From assembly GCA_041397645.1 (NCBI GenBank), contig JAWKWE010000006.1:62001-126000 (forward strand): 64,000 bases of DNA, read 5' to 3'. Both the position numbers and the translations under genes were made by a program. This DNA is from Hyphomicrobiaceae bacterium. GTDB lineage: Bacteria; Pseudomonadota; Alphaproteobacteria; Rhizobiales; Hyphomicrobiaceae. Of this stretch, positions 1-13,356 are shown in pieces. Within the stretch, counting starts at the first letter, position 1; each line of letters starts with the position of its first letter. Below the pieces are notes generated by a model. That model was not told where the DNA came from, did no database searches, and worked only from the letters and a program-made list of their open reading frames with translations.

Positions 1-695
1 AACCAGCCCACGGTTGGCGACCCCAGAGCAAGCTCCGGCGCGGTCTCCACAATCGCCTTGTTGCGCGCCCAGCGCACATGGTCGGACGTTAAGCGATTGA
101 TTTCGAAATCGACAGTCTCCTCTGGCCTGTCGTTACCACCACGGACGTAAGTGGTCGCCAGCCCAAACAGGCAGCTGGTCTCCGCATAGATCCGCGCCAG
201 CCGCTGGCTGACGCCTAGCCTGGAGCGATTAATGGCGATCATCGGGGAGATCAGCACCATGCGTTCGAATGGCGATAGCTCGTCGTGCGAATTTCGCAGG
301 AGGATGTTTGCGCCCATCGAATGCGCTAAGGCCGTGTAAGGCGGCGGCAGATTGGGAACGACGATTTCCGACATGAATATCGAAAGATCGCGATCGTACT
401 CTGTAAACCCGACCACATGACCTTTGCGCGGGTTGGAAAGGGCACGTTCCGAGCCGCCCTGCCCGCGCCAGTCGTGGATGGCAACGGCATAACCGCGTCG
501 GCGCAAGTCCGCGACAACCTCGAAGTATTTCTCAATGTATTCGCCCCGGCCGGGAAATATGCAGACTGTCCCGCGTATCGGCCCTCTTGTCGGCTGCCAG
601 CAAGCGTAGCGCAGCTGCAGCCCGTCATAGCCCGCGAAAGCGCCGGTTACGGCGCCTGCGGGTACGGGATTTATGGCGAGAGAAACAAGTGTCAT
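1..695 (-). CDS. alpha/beta hydrolase, lysophospholipase-like (3' end outside window)
   Basis: The frame stays open to the left edge, so the C-terminus is missing; 231 codons are visible. The product looks like a serine hydrolase of the monoglyceride lipase / lysophospholipase L2 group. The oxyanion-loop segment PGRGEYIEKY is at about residues 48-57, DWRGQG at 75-80, and the nucleophile elbow AHSMGAN at 124-130 has Ser126 (the family usually has GHSMGG). There is no signal peptide. The ATG at 695 is chosen, but an in-frame GTG at 722 has an AGGA motif 9 nt upstream and may be the true start. The substrate cannot be told from the sequence. Confidence 0.8.
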   Translation of the reverse strand, partial: MTLVSLAINPVPAGAVTGAFAGYDGLQLRYACWQPTRGPIRGTVCIFPGRGEYIEKYFEVVADLRRRGYAVAIHDWRGQGGSERALSNPRKGHVVGFTEYDRDLSIFMSEIVVPNLPPPYTALAHSMGANILLRNSHDELSPFERMVLISPMIAINRSRLGVSQRLARIYAETSCLFGLATTYVRGGNDRPEETVDFEINRLTSDHVRWARNKAIVETAPELALGSPTVGW

Positions 696-839
696 GCGCA
701 GAGCCCGGTTCGTCGTGACCACATAAATCCATCCTAGCCATTGGCGCCGCCAGCGGCAAAGGCCATGGTCGCTCCATCCACGGCATCCATGGCGCAGAAG
801 ACGGCTTCCGCCGTCGTCTCCTGCCCTGCGCGCAAGGGA

Positions 840-871
840 CTTGAACGGGCTTTTGCGCTTACTACCTATGT
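840..871 (+). promoter_or_regulatory. candidate heat-shock (RpoH-type) promoter of hsp20
   Basis: CTTGAA at 840-845 is followed after about 18 nt by ACCTATGT at 864-871. This resembles the sigma-32 pattern CTTGAA...CCCCAT. It would place the transcript start near 877 and give an untranslated leader of about 100 nt, the usual length for a ROSE leader. It is a motif match only; the -10 box is imperfect. Confidence 0.4.
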
Positions 872-975
872 GGTGTGCCCGCCTTTAGCGAGGGGGCACG
901 CTGCAGGCTCTGCCCAATCGGGAGACCTACAAGCAGTCTGAAAATGCATGTCGCTTCTTATGGAGGATATGTCCC
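871..975 (+). promoter_or_regulatory. ROSE-like RNA thermometer in the hsp20 leader
   Basis: The leader can fold into a first hairpin (GTGTGCCC with GGGCACGC, about 871-902) and a start-site hairpin that masks the ribosome binding site. In the latter, A948-C952 pairs with G966-U970, G953 is bulged, and C954-C957 pairs with G962-G965 around the loop 958-961. The anti-Shine-Dalgarno segment UCGCU (951-955) matches the ROSE signature U(U/C)GCU, and the paired strand contains GGAGGA (962-967). ROSE elements are known heat sensors before small heat-shock genes of rhizobia: they melt when warm and allow translation. Pairing was worked out by hand. Confidence 0.75.
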
Positions 976-1422
976 ATGCGACACACTGATTTCACGCCCT
1001 TCTACCGTTCCGCCATTGGCTTTGACCGACTGTTCCAAATGCTCGATTCGGGCTTTGACAGCGAAAGCGGTTATCCCCCTTACAATATCGAGCGCACCGC
1101 CGATAACGCCTACCGCATCACCATGGCAGTGGCAGGCTTCACCCCTGATGAGTTGAAGGTCGAAGCCAAGGAATCGACCCTGACCGTCTCGGGCGAGAAA
1201 AAGCCTGACGACAAGGAGCGCAGCTACCTTCATCGCGGCATCGCAGCCCGTAATTTCGAACGCCGCTTCCAGCTGGCTGACTACGTTGAGGTGACCGCGG
1301 CGAGCTTCGAGAACGGTCTGCTCAACATCGACCTCCAGCGCAATATTCCCGAGCGCATGAAGCCCCGCCAGATAGCTATTAACGCTGGCGACACCCCCAA
1401 GCAGATCGAAGCCGTCAACTGA
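976..1422 (+). CDS. small heat shock protein, Hsp20/IbpA family
   Basis: A 148-aa ATP-independent chaperone that binds unfolding proteins and holds them for refolding. An alpha-crystallin domain covers about residues 35-130. Its visible landmarks are the YNIERT strand near residue 37, the AGFTPDELKVE segment in the middle, and a C-terminal region with NGLLNIDL (the family's (A/N)GxLxI motif). Length is typical of the alphaproteobacterial IbpA-like class. It starts at ATG 976, eight bases after the GGAGGA ribosome binding site, which lies inside a predicted ROSE thermometer. A terminator follows, so it appears to be transcribed alone. Confidence 0.93.
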   Translation: MRHTDFTPFYRSAIGFDRLFQMLDSGFDSESGYPPYNIERTADNAYRITMAVAGFTPDELKVEAKESTLTVSGEKKPDDKERSYLHRGIAARNFERRFQLADYVEVTAASFENGLLNIDLQRNIPERMKPRQIAINAGDTPKQIEAVN

Positions 1423-1466
1423 CATCACAGCAAACCGTTTGGGTTTGCTTCGTTTGCGCGACGCTG

Positions 1467-1497
1467 AAGGGCAGGCCACAAGGCCTGCCCTTCTTTT
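1467..1497 (+). terminator. intrinsic terminator after hsp20
   Basis: A perfect 11-bp stem (1467-1477 with 1482-1492, built on GGGCAGGCC/GGCCTGCCC) with a 4-nt loop is followed by CTTTT. It closes the hsp20 transcript. Confidence 0.85.
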
Positions 1498-1499
1498 GT

Positions 1500-1964
1500 T
1501 CTTTCCGCTTTAGGGTTGATAATCAGGGCGCTGCCCCATCCGCCGGCTCCGTAAATGCCCTGAAGTGTTAGCGCTTGTGCGGTGTCATTAAATCTGTAGA
1601 ATTCAAAAATAGGTCAACAATGCTGTCCTTTATGATCAATGGGATCATGAGGTGGAGAGCTGTGCGCCGAGGCACCGGGCGAACGGTGTCTCGGGCCATA
1701 TAAGGGCGCTGGAGAACGAACGCCGTGAGTGGGGCATGTAAACGCTTTGGACGCCGGCTAACCGGCGACGGCCCGATACAGAACGCAACCCGGCAGCCCA
1801 CTGCAGAGGACGCGCGAAAACGCAGCGTCCTTTATGGCTGACGGCACGGCGGCCTCGCAAATGCCGCGAGGCCCCAACCGGTCCCTCTGCGAACGGTCTC
1901 ACCAACAAACTGTTTCAACCTACTTTTTCTTGCAAGACGGCCCAGCGCCAATTGAGGACGAACG
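1500..1964 (+). other. non-coding, hairpin-rich leader region before gltB
   Basis: No convincing coding frame is seen in these 465 bases. The first 150 are AT-richer than the rest. The second half holds three strong hairpins: 1752-1767 (CGCCGG/CCGGCG), 1806-1830 (GGACGC GCG, AAAA loop, CGC A GCGTCC, then TTTAT) and 1851-1873 (GGCCTCGC/GCGAGGCC). They could form a structured gltB leader, an attenuator or a small RNA. The sequence does not match a riboswitch class that I recognise. The gltB ribosome binding site GAGGAC lies just before the start. Confidence 0.45.
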
Positions 1965-6686
<4,722 letters not shown>

Positions 6687-6759
6687 TCGAGGGGCACGCG
6701 ACGCCTCAACCAGAGAAACGAGCGCGCCAGGCGCACCGAAGGATCAAGAAGAGAAGACC

Positions 6760-8199
6760 ATGGGCAAGCCGACAGGATTTCTGGAACTCGACCGCGAAGA
6801 CCGCAAGTACAAGCCGGTCGAGGAACGCCTGAAACACTATCACGAATTCGTCGTTCCGTTGCCTGAAGCAGGGGTCAAGAAGCAAGCTTCACGCTGCATG
6901 GATTGCGGCATTCCGTATTGCCACAGCGGTTGCCCTGTCAACAACCAGATCCCAGACTGGAACGACCTCGTCTATCATGGCGACTGGAAGCAGGCGGCGC
7001 TAAACCTGCACTCAACCAACAACTTCCCCGATGTGACAGGCCGCATCTGCCCCGCGCCTTGCGAGGCGGCTTGCACGCTCAACATCGATGATAAGCCTGT
7101 CACGATCAAAACCATCGAGTACACGATTGCCGAACGCGCCTGGGATGAAGGCTGGATCCAGCCGCACCCTGCCGAGACGAAGACCGGCAAAAAAGTAGCC
7201 GTCATCGGATCGGGCCCGGCCGGGCTTGCTGCCGCCCAGCAGCTGGCGCGCGCGGGTCACGAAGTGCACGTCTATGAAAAGAATGCGCGGCCCGGCGGGC
7301 TGCTCGTTTATGGCATTCCCGACTTCAAGATGGAAAAGAGCGTCATCGCCCGGCGCATCAAGCAGATGGAAGCCGAAGGCGTCACGTTCCACTGCGGCGT
7401 TCACGTCGGCAACGAACTGTCGTTGAAGTACCTGCTCGGCAAGAACGACGCTGTCCTGCTGGCCATCGGGTCCGAGCAGCCCTTCGACTTCTTCGCCAAG
7501 TCGCCCGGCCGAAATCTCGACGGCATTCACTACGCGATGGACTTCCTGCCTCAGCAGAACCGCCGCGTTGCAGGCGAACAGCAGAAGCCTAAGACGCAGG
7601 AAATTCTTGCTAACGACAAGCACGTCATCGTCATCGGCGGCGGCGATACCGGCTCCGACTGCATCGGCACGTCCTTGCGTCAGGGTGCAAAGAGCGTGAC
7701 GCAGCTTGAGATCATGCCAAAGCCTCCGGTCAAGGAGAACAAGGGTCTATCGTGGCCGCATTGGCCGCTGAAGCTGCGCATCTCGTCCTCGCAGGCAGAA
7801 GGCGCGATGACGGAGTATTCTATTTCGACCACCGGCTTTTCCGGCGAGGGCGGCAATATCAAGAAGCTTCACTACACGCGCGTGAATGCCAACATGCAGC
7901 CGATTGCAGGCACCGAGGGCACGCTGGATGCGGACCTCGTGCTGCTCGCCATGGGCTTTTCCGGCCCGATCGAGAGCGATGTCGTCAAAGAAATGGGTTT
8001 GCGGGTTGTTCCACGTGGTCGTTTCAAGGGACTTGATGCCAACGACCGCGATTACAAACTCAACGGCCACCCCAAGCTGTTCTGCGCGGGTGACATCCGC
8101 CGCGGTCAGAGCCTCGTCGTTTGGGCAATCCGCGAAGGCCGTCAGGCGGCGCACGCGATCGACAAAGAACTGATGGGCGAGACTACGCTGCCGCGTTGA
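6760..8199 (+). CDS. gltD: glutamate synthase, small (beta) subunit
   Basis: A 479-aa FAD protein that takes electrons from NADPH and passes them through iron-sulfur clusters to GltB. The N-terminal cysteine-rich segment (CMDCGIPYCHSGCP, about residues 47-60, and CPAPCEAAC near 96) binds 4Fe-4S clusters. The FAD-binding Rossmann motif GSGPAGLAAA is near residue 150 and the NADPH-binding motif GGGDTGSDC near 295. It forms a two-gene operon with gltB, with a good terminator directly after it. Confidence 0.97.
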   Translation: MGKPTGFLELDREDRKYKPVEERLKHYHEFVVPLPEAGVKKQASRCMDCGIPYCHSGCPVNNQIPDWNDLVYHGDWKQAALNLHSTNNFPDVTGRICPAPCEAACTLNIDDKPVTIKTIEYTIAERAWDEGWIQPHPAETKTGKKVAVIGSGPAGLAAAQQLARAGHEVHVYEKNARPGGLLVYGIPDFKMEKSVIARRIKQMEAEGVTFHCGVHVGNELSLKYLLGKNDAVLLAIGSEQPFDFFAKSPGRNLDGIHYAMDFLPQQNRRVAGEQQKPKTQEILANDKHVIVIGGGDTGSDCIGTSLRQGAKSVTQLEIMPKPPVKENKGLSWPHWPLKLRISSSQAEGAMTEYSISTTGFSGEGGNIKKLHYTRVNANMQPIAGTEGTLDADLVLLAMGFSGPIESDVVKEMGLRVVPRGRFKGLDANDRDYKLNGHPKLFCAGDIRRGQSLVVWAIREGRQAAHAIDKELMGETTLPR

Positions 8200-8220
8200 C
8201 CTCAAAAACGCCAGAAAAAC

Positions 8221-8252
8221 GCGCCCGGCAGCAACAGCCCCGGGCGCTTTTT
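8221..8252 (+). terminator. intrinsic terminator after gltBD
   Basis: An 8-bp GC stem (GCGCCCGG at 8221-8228 with CCGGGCGC at 8240-8247) is followed by five T. It ends the gltBD operon. The next gene ends on the other strand at 8282. Confidence 0.9.
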
Positions 8253-8281
8253 CATTTTTGAGAACACCAAATCTGGACTGC

Positions 8282-9292
8282 CTAGCCCTTCGCAGTCACC
8301 ACTACCTTGCCAAGCTGCGCGTTGCTTTCCAGGTAGCGGTGCGCTTCCGCGATGTCGGCAAGCTCAAAGACCTTGGATACGATGGGCTTGAAGGCTTTCG
8401 CCTCGAAGCCGCGGTAGATAAAGTCCGCGCCCTTTTCTATCTTCTTGCGGTCGGGCGTGAACTCAAACAGCGTGTAACCGCGAATGGTAAGGCCTTTGCC
8501 CAGAGCGGCAAACAACGGATAAGGCGTCGGCTCCGGACTCAGGGCGCCATACACGATGATGATGCCCATCGGAGCGGTGGCTTCCGCCAGCTTTTCGAGC
8601 ATGGGACCGCCGACAGGATCATAGACAATACGCGCACCTTTACCGTTGGTAATTGCCATTACCCTCTCTGCGAGGTCTTCCTCATCGGTCACGACCACAT
8701 GCTGCGCGCCCTGGCGTTTCAGCTCCTCCGCCTTGGCGCGCGTGCGCGTTGCGGCGATTGAGATGCCTCCGAGATAGTTCACCATCTGGATGGCAGCGAT
8801 GCCAACGCTGGAGGAAGCCGCCGTGATGATCACGGCATCGCCCTTCTGCGCGTGCGCGATGTCGATGAGGGCCCCCCACGTCGTGATGTAGGCCATCCAC
8901 ACCGCTGCTGCTTCTACAGCCGTCAATCCCGGCGGGCGCTTCACGCAAGCGTGCGCCGGCACGATCGCTACATCGGCATAGACGCCATACTTATTCAGGT
9001 GCAACGCCGGAATGACACTGATGGGCTCGCCGACGGAGAAGCCGGACACGCCGGGCCCGATGGCATCGACAATTGCTGAGGCCTCATACCCGTTAGTAGA
9101 CGGAAAAATCGGCGGATGAAGGTACATGCCAGAACGGAACATAGCCTCGGCGCGGTTGAGACCGATGGCTTCTATCCGAACGCGCATCTCGCCCTCACCG
9201 GGCGCGCCGACCTCTAGATCCTCGATCTTTAGAACTTCCGGCCCACCGGCCTCGTGAAAGCGAACAACACGGGTCACTCTTAGCGTCTCCAT
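8282..9292 (-). CDS. zinc-independent alcohol dehydrogenase / quinone oxidoreductase family protein
   Basis: A 336-aa medium-chain dehydrogenase/reductase. The N-terminal GroES-like fold spans about residues 5-120 and the NAD(P)-binding fold about 125-260. The segment ASSSVGIAAIQ near 155 stands where quinone reductases have the AAAGGVG nucleotide motif. The catalytic and structural zinc cysteines of alcohol dehydrogenases are missing, which points to the Qor/QorA (zeta-crystallin) branch. These enzymes reduce quinones or enones with NADPH; the actual substrate is unknown. It is monocistronic. An internal start (GTG, residue 6) is possible. Confidence 0.85.
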   Translation of the reverse strand: METLRVTRVVRFHEAGGPEVLKIEDLEVGAPGEGEMRVRIEAIGLNRAEAMFRSGMYLHPPIFPSTNGYEASAIVDAIGPGVSGFSVGEPISVIPALHLNKYGVYADVAIVPAHACVKRPPGLTAVEAAAVWMAYITTWGALIDIAHAQKGDAVIITAASSSVGIAAIQMVNYLGGISIAATRTRAKAEELKRQGAQHVVVTDEEDLAERVMAITNGKGARIVYDPVGGPMLEKLAEATAPMGIIIVYGALSPEPTPYPLFAALGKGLTIRGYTLFEFTPDRKKIEKGADFIYRGFEAKAFKPIVSKVFELADIAEAHRYLESNAQLGKVVVTAKG

Positions 9293-9385
9293 TTCTCAGG
9301 GCATCACTTGCGGCCCAATTTCTCAACAAACAAATATGATCGCCCTTTTGACGGGCAATGGTCCAAAAGTTGATAGGGTTTGCAA

Positions 9386-10678
9386 TCAGCCGCGCGGCGC
9401 AGAGGGTCGACGCTCGAGCGAGGACGTGTCGGGCTTCTGCCAAGTAAAGTCGTCGGCCCGACCGGGTTTCGGTTGCAGACGCTCGCCCTTCACCAACAGG
9501 CGGAAATAAGGTGCTTGAGAGGGGCTGAGCTTGCCAGGGCCTTTCTGACCCGAAGGCGTTACCGAATTCATTAACGTGAGCCCGTCACCAATCTGGTCAA
9601 CGAGCTGATCGCCCATCTGGCCGGAGGCCTGCCTCCGCGTCATCAGCGCAACTACAGATGCGGGAATGGGCGGACGCACAATCTCCAATGAGACGGTCTC
9701 TGGCCGGCCGTTATTGCCAGTGACCACCATGGAAATCTTAGCGTTATCCGCCGCAACATCTCCCGACGGATCCGCCACGGGCGCGCTAATCAGAGTCTTC
9801 TTCTCTTCTTGTGCCGGCTTTTCGGCGGCCGCAGGCGAGGATGGCGCTGGCGACTTCACCGCGTTTTCGGGATTGATCAGTGCTTGCTCCGCCTCATTGC
9901 CAGCTAGCGGGATCGAGCGATCCGCCTTCGCCCTGTTGAGATCGCGGCGCATTTCCTTTTCCACGAAATGCGCTAGCTTCGCGTTGCCTGCGTCGGTGAA
10001 GTGCACGCCGTCGCCTTGGCGCAGAACACGGATCTTTCCCGCAAGGTCGGGGCCGTAAGCAGAATAGGAACCACTCTCGTCGGTGAACCCGGCAAAGGCA
10101 TCGATGTAGCGGAACCCATTTTGATAGGCGCGCTCGCGGATGACTTCATTCATTCCCTGAGCCTGATCGTTGGCGATCGGCCGGGATAGATTGGGCAGCC
10201 CCACCCAATACACACCCGCGTTCTTGATCTTGACGGCCTTCATGATCTTGTCGAGCCGGCGGACGTACTCGGTACGCCATTCGGGGCTCATAACAGCGAC
10301 ACGGCGATTGTCGGAGGTCCGCAAGGTTACGCGGTCGCTGTCGCCAACCATGACCACCACGATGTCGGCTTTCTCGTTCGCCATCGCCTGAGCGAACTCA
10401 TCCGCCTTATTATCGAACTTGGAACTCATGATGCCGGAAAGGGGCCGGATCTGCTTCGGCAGCTCCAGGCGCGAGTCGTTGCCGAAGCTCTCCGCCAATC
10501 CACTGAGCAGGCCATCGGCGAAGTCATCGCCCACAACGAGAACTTTGTAGACCTCGCCTTCGGGGAAAGGATTGAGAAAGCTGCCGCCTGTGTCGTCATC
10601 GGCTGCGCGCGCGCCAGCACAGCCCAGAAGGACTGCGGCGATTACCGCGATACCTATGCTTGCAAGACGGCGTATCAT
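9386..10678 (-). CDS. DUF459-type SGNH hydrolase-like exported protein
   Basis: A 430-aa protein with an N-terminal hydrophobic signal (about residues 5-25, ending in a cysteine-containing GCAGARA segment). A DUF459/SGNH-like domain follows, with LVVGDDFADGL near residue 45 (family GDSxxxGL, here GDDFADGL), VVMVGDSDR near 110 and the HFTDAGN block near 225 (Asp/His region). The Ala/Pro-rich C-terminal third looks disordered. The family sits beside lytic transglycosylases in many rhizobia, as here, which suggests a cell-wall role. The nucleophile serine of block I appears to be Asp, so hydrolase activity is uncertain. The ATG at 10678 is preferred over a TTG at 10726. Confidence 0.75.
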   Translation of the reverse strand: MIRRLASIGIAVIAAVLLGCAGARAADDDTGGSFLNPFPEGEVYKVLVVGDDFADGLLSGLAESFGNDSRLELPKQIRPLSGIMSSKFDNKADEFAQAMANEKADIVVVMVGDSDRVTLRTSDNRRVAVMSPEWRTEYVRRLDKIMKAVKIKNAGVYWVGLPNLSRPIANDQAQGMNEVIRERAYQNGFRYIDAFAGFTDESGSYSAYGPDLAGKIRVLRQGDGVHFTDAGNAKLAHFVEKEMRRDLNRAKADRSIPLAGNEAEQALINPENAVKSPAPSSPAAAEKPAQEEKKTLISAPVADPSGDVAADNAKISMVVTGNNGRPETVSLEIVRPPIPASVVALMTRRQASGQMGDQLVDQIGDGLTLMNSVTPSGQKGPGKLSPSQAPYFRLLVKGERLQPKPGRADDFTWQKPDTSSLERRPSAPRG

Positions 10679-10818
10679 CAAACGTGTCGCGAACCGATTT
10701 GTGTCCTCACCGGGACCTGCACTCAAAGTTGCTCTCCGGGCTCTCGTTCAGGAATGCCCGTTACGCGGCAAATCACACGTGCATCTTAGCCCTTCAGGCC
10801 CCCACGGTGCAAACGCAC

Positions 10819-12054
10819 CTAACGCTCAGCCTTTGTATTTGCGTGGCTAAGTACGGGCTCGGATGGCCAGCAGTCGATTTTCAAGCCGTTAGACTTCTGA
10901 TAAAGCCCAATTTGCTTGCGTGTGTTGGATCCAATTTTTCCGTCGATCTTATCCATGGGATAGCCCAGCGCCTTCAGACGCGCTTGCAGGTCATGCACCG
11001 TGCGCGTCCGCGGCTGATTAAATTCGGCCCACGGCGTTGCGAAATCGCCACCACCGCGAATCCGGTCAGACAGGTGGCCGACGAACAGCGCATAGAGATC
11101 CGATGTGTTGTAGAGGCGGATGACCTTGAAATTCTCCGACGCGAGAAACTGTGGACCATAAGTGCCCGCCGGGCTCATGAGGTATGCCACCTCGGCCTTT
11201 TGCGACTTGGTGAAAGGCTTGCCGTCCGCACGCCGGAAGCCAAGGTCGATCCATTTTGAAATGGTGCGTTCGTCAGGCGGTCCCTCGAGCGAGCAATCAG
11301 CACCACGACCATAGACGACTTCATACCCCCAGCCCTGTCCGCGCTTCCAGCCTTTGCCTTCGAGCTGGCGGGCGGCCGATGCGAGAGCGTCGGGTATCGA
11401 ACGCCAGATGTCTGCCTTGCCGTCGCCATCGCCATCGTCGGCATATTTGAGGTATTCGCTCGGCATGAATTGGGTGAGACCAACTGCACCCGCCCATGAG
11501 GATTTCATATCGGAGCGAGGGACACCCATCTGCAACATGCGCAAGGCCGCGATCAGCTCGTTGCGAAACATATCCTTGCGGCGTCCGGTATACGCCAGCG
11601 TGGAAAGGACGCGGATCGCGTCGTGCGGGAGCTTATGATAGCCGTAAGCCGTCTCACGCCCCCAGATGGCGACGAGGATGTAGGGATCGACCCCCGTCTT
11701 GCGTTCGATCTCTTTTAGAGGCCCCTTATACTTGGCAAAGAAGCTGCGCCCTTGCGACGACAGCTTCTCCATGTAGGGCTTGGAGATGTAATCGGCAGCT
11801 GTTTTTGTAAATTCCGCCTGACCCGAGTTATCGACCTTGGGCTTACCCGGTAAAGCGAGATCGGGCAGCTTGTAATCCGGCGTGACCCCTTTCATCGCCG
11901 CATCGAATGTTGCGCGCGACACGCCGGCCTTGGAAGCATCCGGCCACAGCCCGGCAACAAAAACGTCGAACGTCTCAGCGCGCGCGGGCGCGCCTGCGAA
12001 GAGCAGAGCGGCGGCAGCGAAAAGCACATGCATCAGCCGAGCCCGATAGATCAC
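10819..12054 (-). CDS. lytic murein transglycosylase, MltB type, with peptidoglycan-binding domain
   Basis: A 411-aa exported enzyme that cuts peptidoglycan glycan strands to 1,6-anhydro-muropeptides. The signal peptide is about residues 1-25 (VLFAAAALLFAGAPARA). The transglycosylase domain spans about 30-320, with the catalytic-glutamate segment IWGRETAYG and the GAVGLTQFMPSEYLKYA block typical of the MltB/SLT_2 family. A PG_binding_1 repeat is at the C-terminus (TVHDLQARLKALGYPMDKID). The start is taken as GTG 12054 because GGGAGGG lies 7 nt upstream; a longer ATG start at 12123 has no such site. It precedes the DUF459 gene on the same strand. Confidence 0.88.
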   Translation of the reverse strand: MIYRARLMHVLFAAAALLFAGAPARAETFDVFVAGLWPDASKAGVSRATFDAAMKGVTPDYKLPDLALPGKPKVDNSGQAEFTKTAADYISKPYMEKLSSQGRSFFAKYKGPLKEIERKTGVDPYILVAIWGRETAYGYHKLPHDAIRVLSTLAYTGRRKDMFRNELIAALRMLQMGVPRSDMKSSWAGAVGLTQFMPSEYLKYADDGDGDGKADIWRSIPDALASAARQLEGKGWKRGQGWGYEVVYGRGADCSLEGPPDERTISKWIDLGFRRADGKPFTKSQKAEVAYLMSPAGTYGPQFLASENFKVIRLYNTSDLYALFVGHLSDRIRGGGDFATPWAEFNQPRTRTVHDLQARLKALGYPMDKIDGKIGSNTRKQIGLYQKSNGLKIDCWPSEPVLSHANTKAER

Positions 12055-12168
12055 AAAGCAGCCCTCCCAGTCTTGCGTAGCGCCCTGCCGCAGCAGACCA
12101 ATTCGGATGCTGGGCGGGCGCACAGTCTTGGTAACGGGATGCTAGGATTTGAGGGCTTTTTTGCGACC

Positions 12169-13167
12169 TCAAGCGGCGTTCGGAGGCATTGGACCAGAAA
12201 GTTTGCGTTCCCACGCAAGGGCTTGGGAAACGATCTGGTCGAGATCGTCGTTTTCTGGTTTCCAGCCGAGCTGTTCACGGATCTTGGCGCTGCCAGCTAC
12301 GATGGCAGCCGGATCGCCCGGACGGCGCGGCGACAACTTCACGGGGAAGTCGACACTAGAGGCGCGCTTCACGGCCTCGATCACCTCTAGCACTGAATAC
12401 CCCTTGGAATACCCGCAGTTGAAGATGTTGGTCGTCCCGCCCTGCCGCAGGTACGACAGCGCCGACATATGGGCTCGCGCAAGATCCTTGACGTGGATGT
12501 AGTCGCGCACGCAGGTGCCGTCGGGAGTAGGATAGTCGGTGCCGAACACTTCCATGCCCGCCCGTTTGCCGAGGGCGGTCTCGCAGGCAACTTTGATGAG
12601 GTGCGTTGCGCGCGGCGTCGATTGACCGGAGCGGCCCTTCGGATCAGCGCCAGCCACGTTGAAGTAGCGCAAGGCGACAGCGTTGAAATCGTACGCCCGC
12701 GAGGCGTCCTGCAGCATGATTTCCGTCATCAGCTTCGACGATCCGTAGGGCGACATAGGCGCAGGCGTCGCAGCTTCCGAAACAGGGTTCTCCTTCGGAT
12801 TGCCGTAAACGGCCGCAGTTGATGAGAAGATGAAGTTCTTCACCCCTGCATCGACAGCCGACTGAATCAAAGCCCGAGACTTGACGGTGTTGTTGAGATA
12901 GTAGCCCAGCGGATCGGCTACTGAATCCGGCACCACGATCGAACCGGCGAAATGAATGATGGCCGTGACACCATGCTTGTGAATAACGGCTTTAACCAAG
13001 TCCTCATCGCCGGCGTCACCAACGACCAGTGTCGCCGGTTCAGCAACGGCCCATTTAAAGCCGGTCGAAAGATTGTCGACGACAACGACACGCTCGCCCG
13101 CATCAAGCAATTCCAGAACCATGTGGCTGCCGATGTACCCGGCGCCCCCCGTGACCAATACGCTCAT
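12169..13167 (-). CDS. galE: UDP-glucose 4-epimerase
   Basis: A 332-aa NAD-dependent enzyme that interconverts UDP-glucose and UDP-galactose for envelope polysaccharides. The Rossmann motif TGGAGYIGSH is at residues 6-15, followed by the catalytic Ser in SSTAAVYGNP and the YGSSK motif (Tyr and Lys). The ATG at 13167 follows GGAAGGAACG; an upstream ATG 12 codons earlier lies before this ribosome site and is rejected. It is divergent from galU, which makes its substrate UDP-glucose. Confidence 0.95.
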   Translation of the reverse strand: MSVLVTGGAGYIGSHMVLELLDAGERVVVVDNLSTGFKWAVAEPATLVVGDAGDEDLVKAVIHKHGVTAIIHFAGSIVVPDSVADPLGYYLNNTVKSRALIQSAVDAGVKNFIFSSTAAVYGNPKENPVSEAATPAPMSPYGSSKLMTEIMLQDASRAYDFNAVALRYFNVAGADPKGRSGQSTPRATHLIKVACETALGKRAGMEVFGTDYPTPDGTCVRDYIHVKDLARAHMSALSYLRQGGTTNIFNCGYSKGYSVLEVIEAVKRASSVDFPVKLSPRRPGDPAAIVAGSAKIREQLGWKPENDDLDQIVSQALAWERKLSGPMPPNAA

Positions 13168-13356
13168 CGTTCCTTCCCGCTTGACCTTGCGTACCCAAAC
13201 CATCAGGTCTTGTCCCAGTCTTGAACAAGCCTTTCCGGCGATGAAATAGTGTCTTTACCTTCGAAGGTGAGACACCGCACCATTGTTCAAATTGTGTTCC
13301 ACTTGAGTTAGCACATCAAACTTGAAATCCTGTTGCCTCGATCGGGAGACTTAGAA

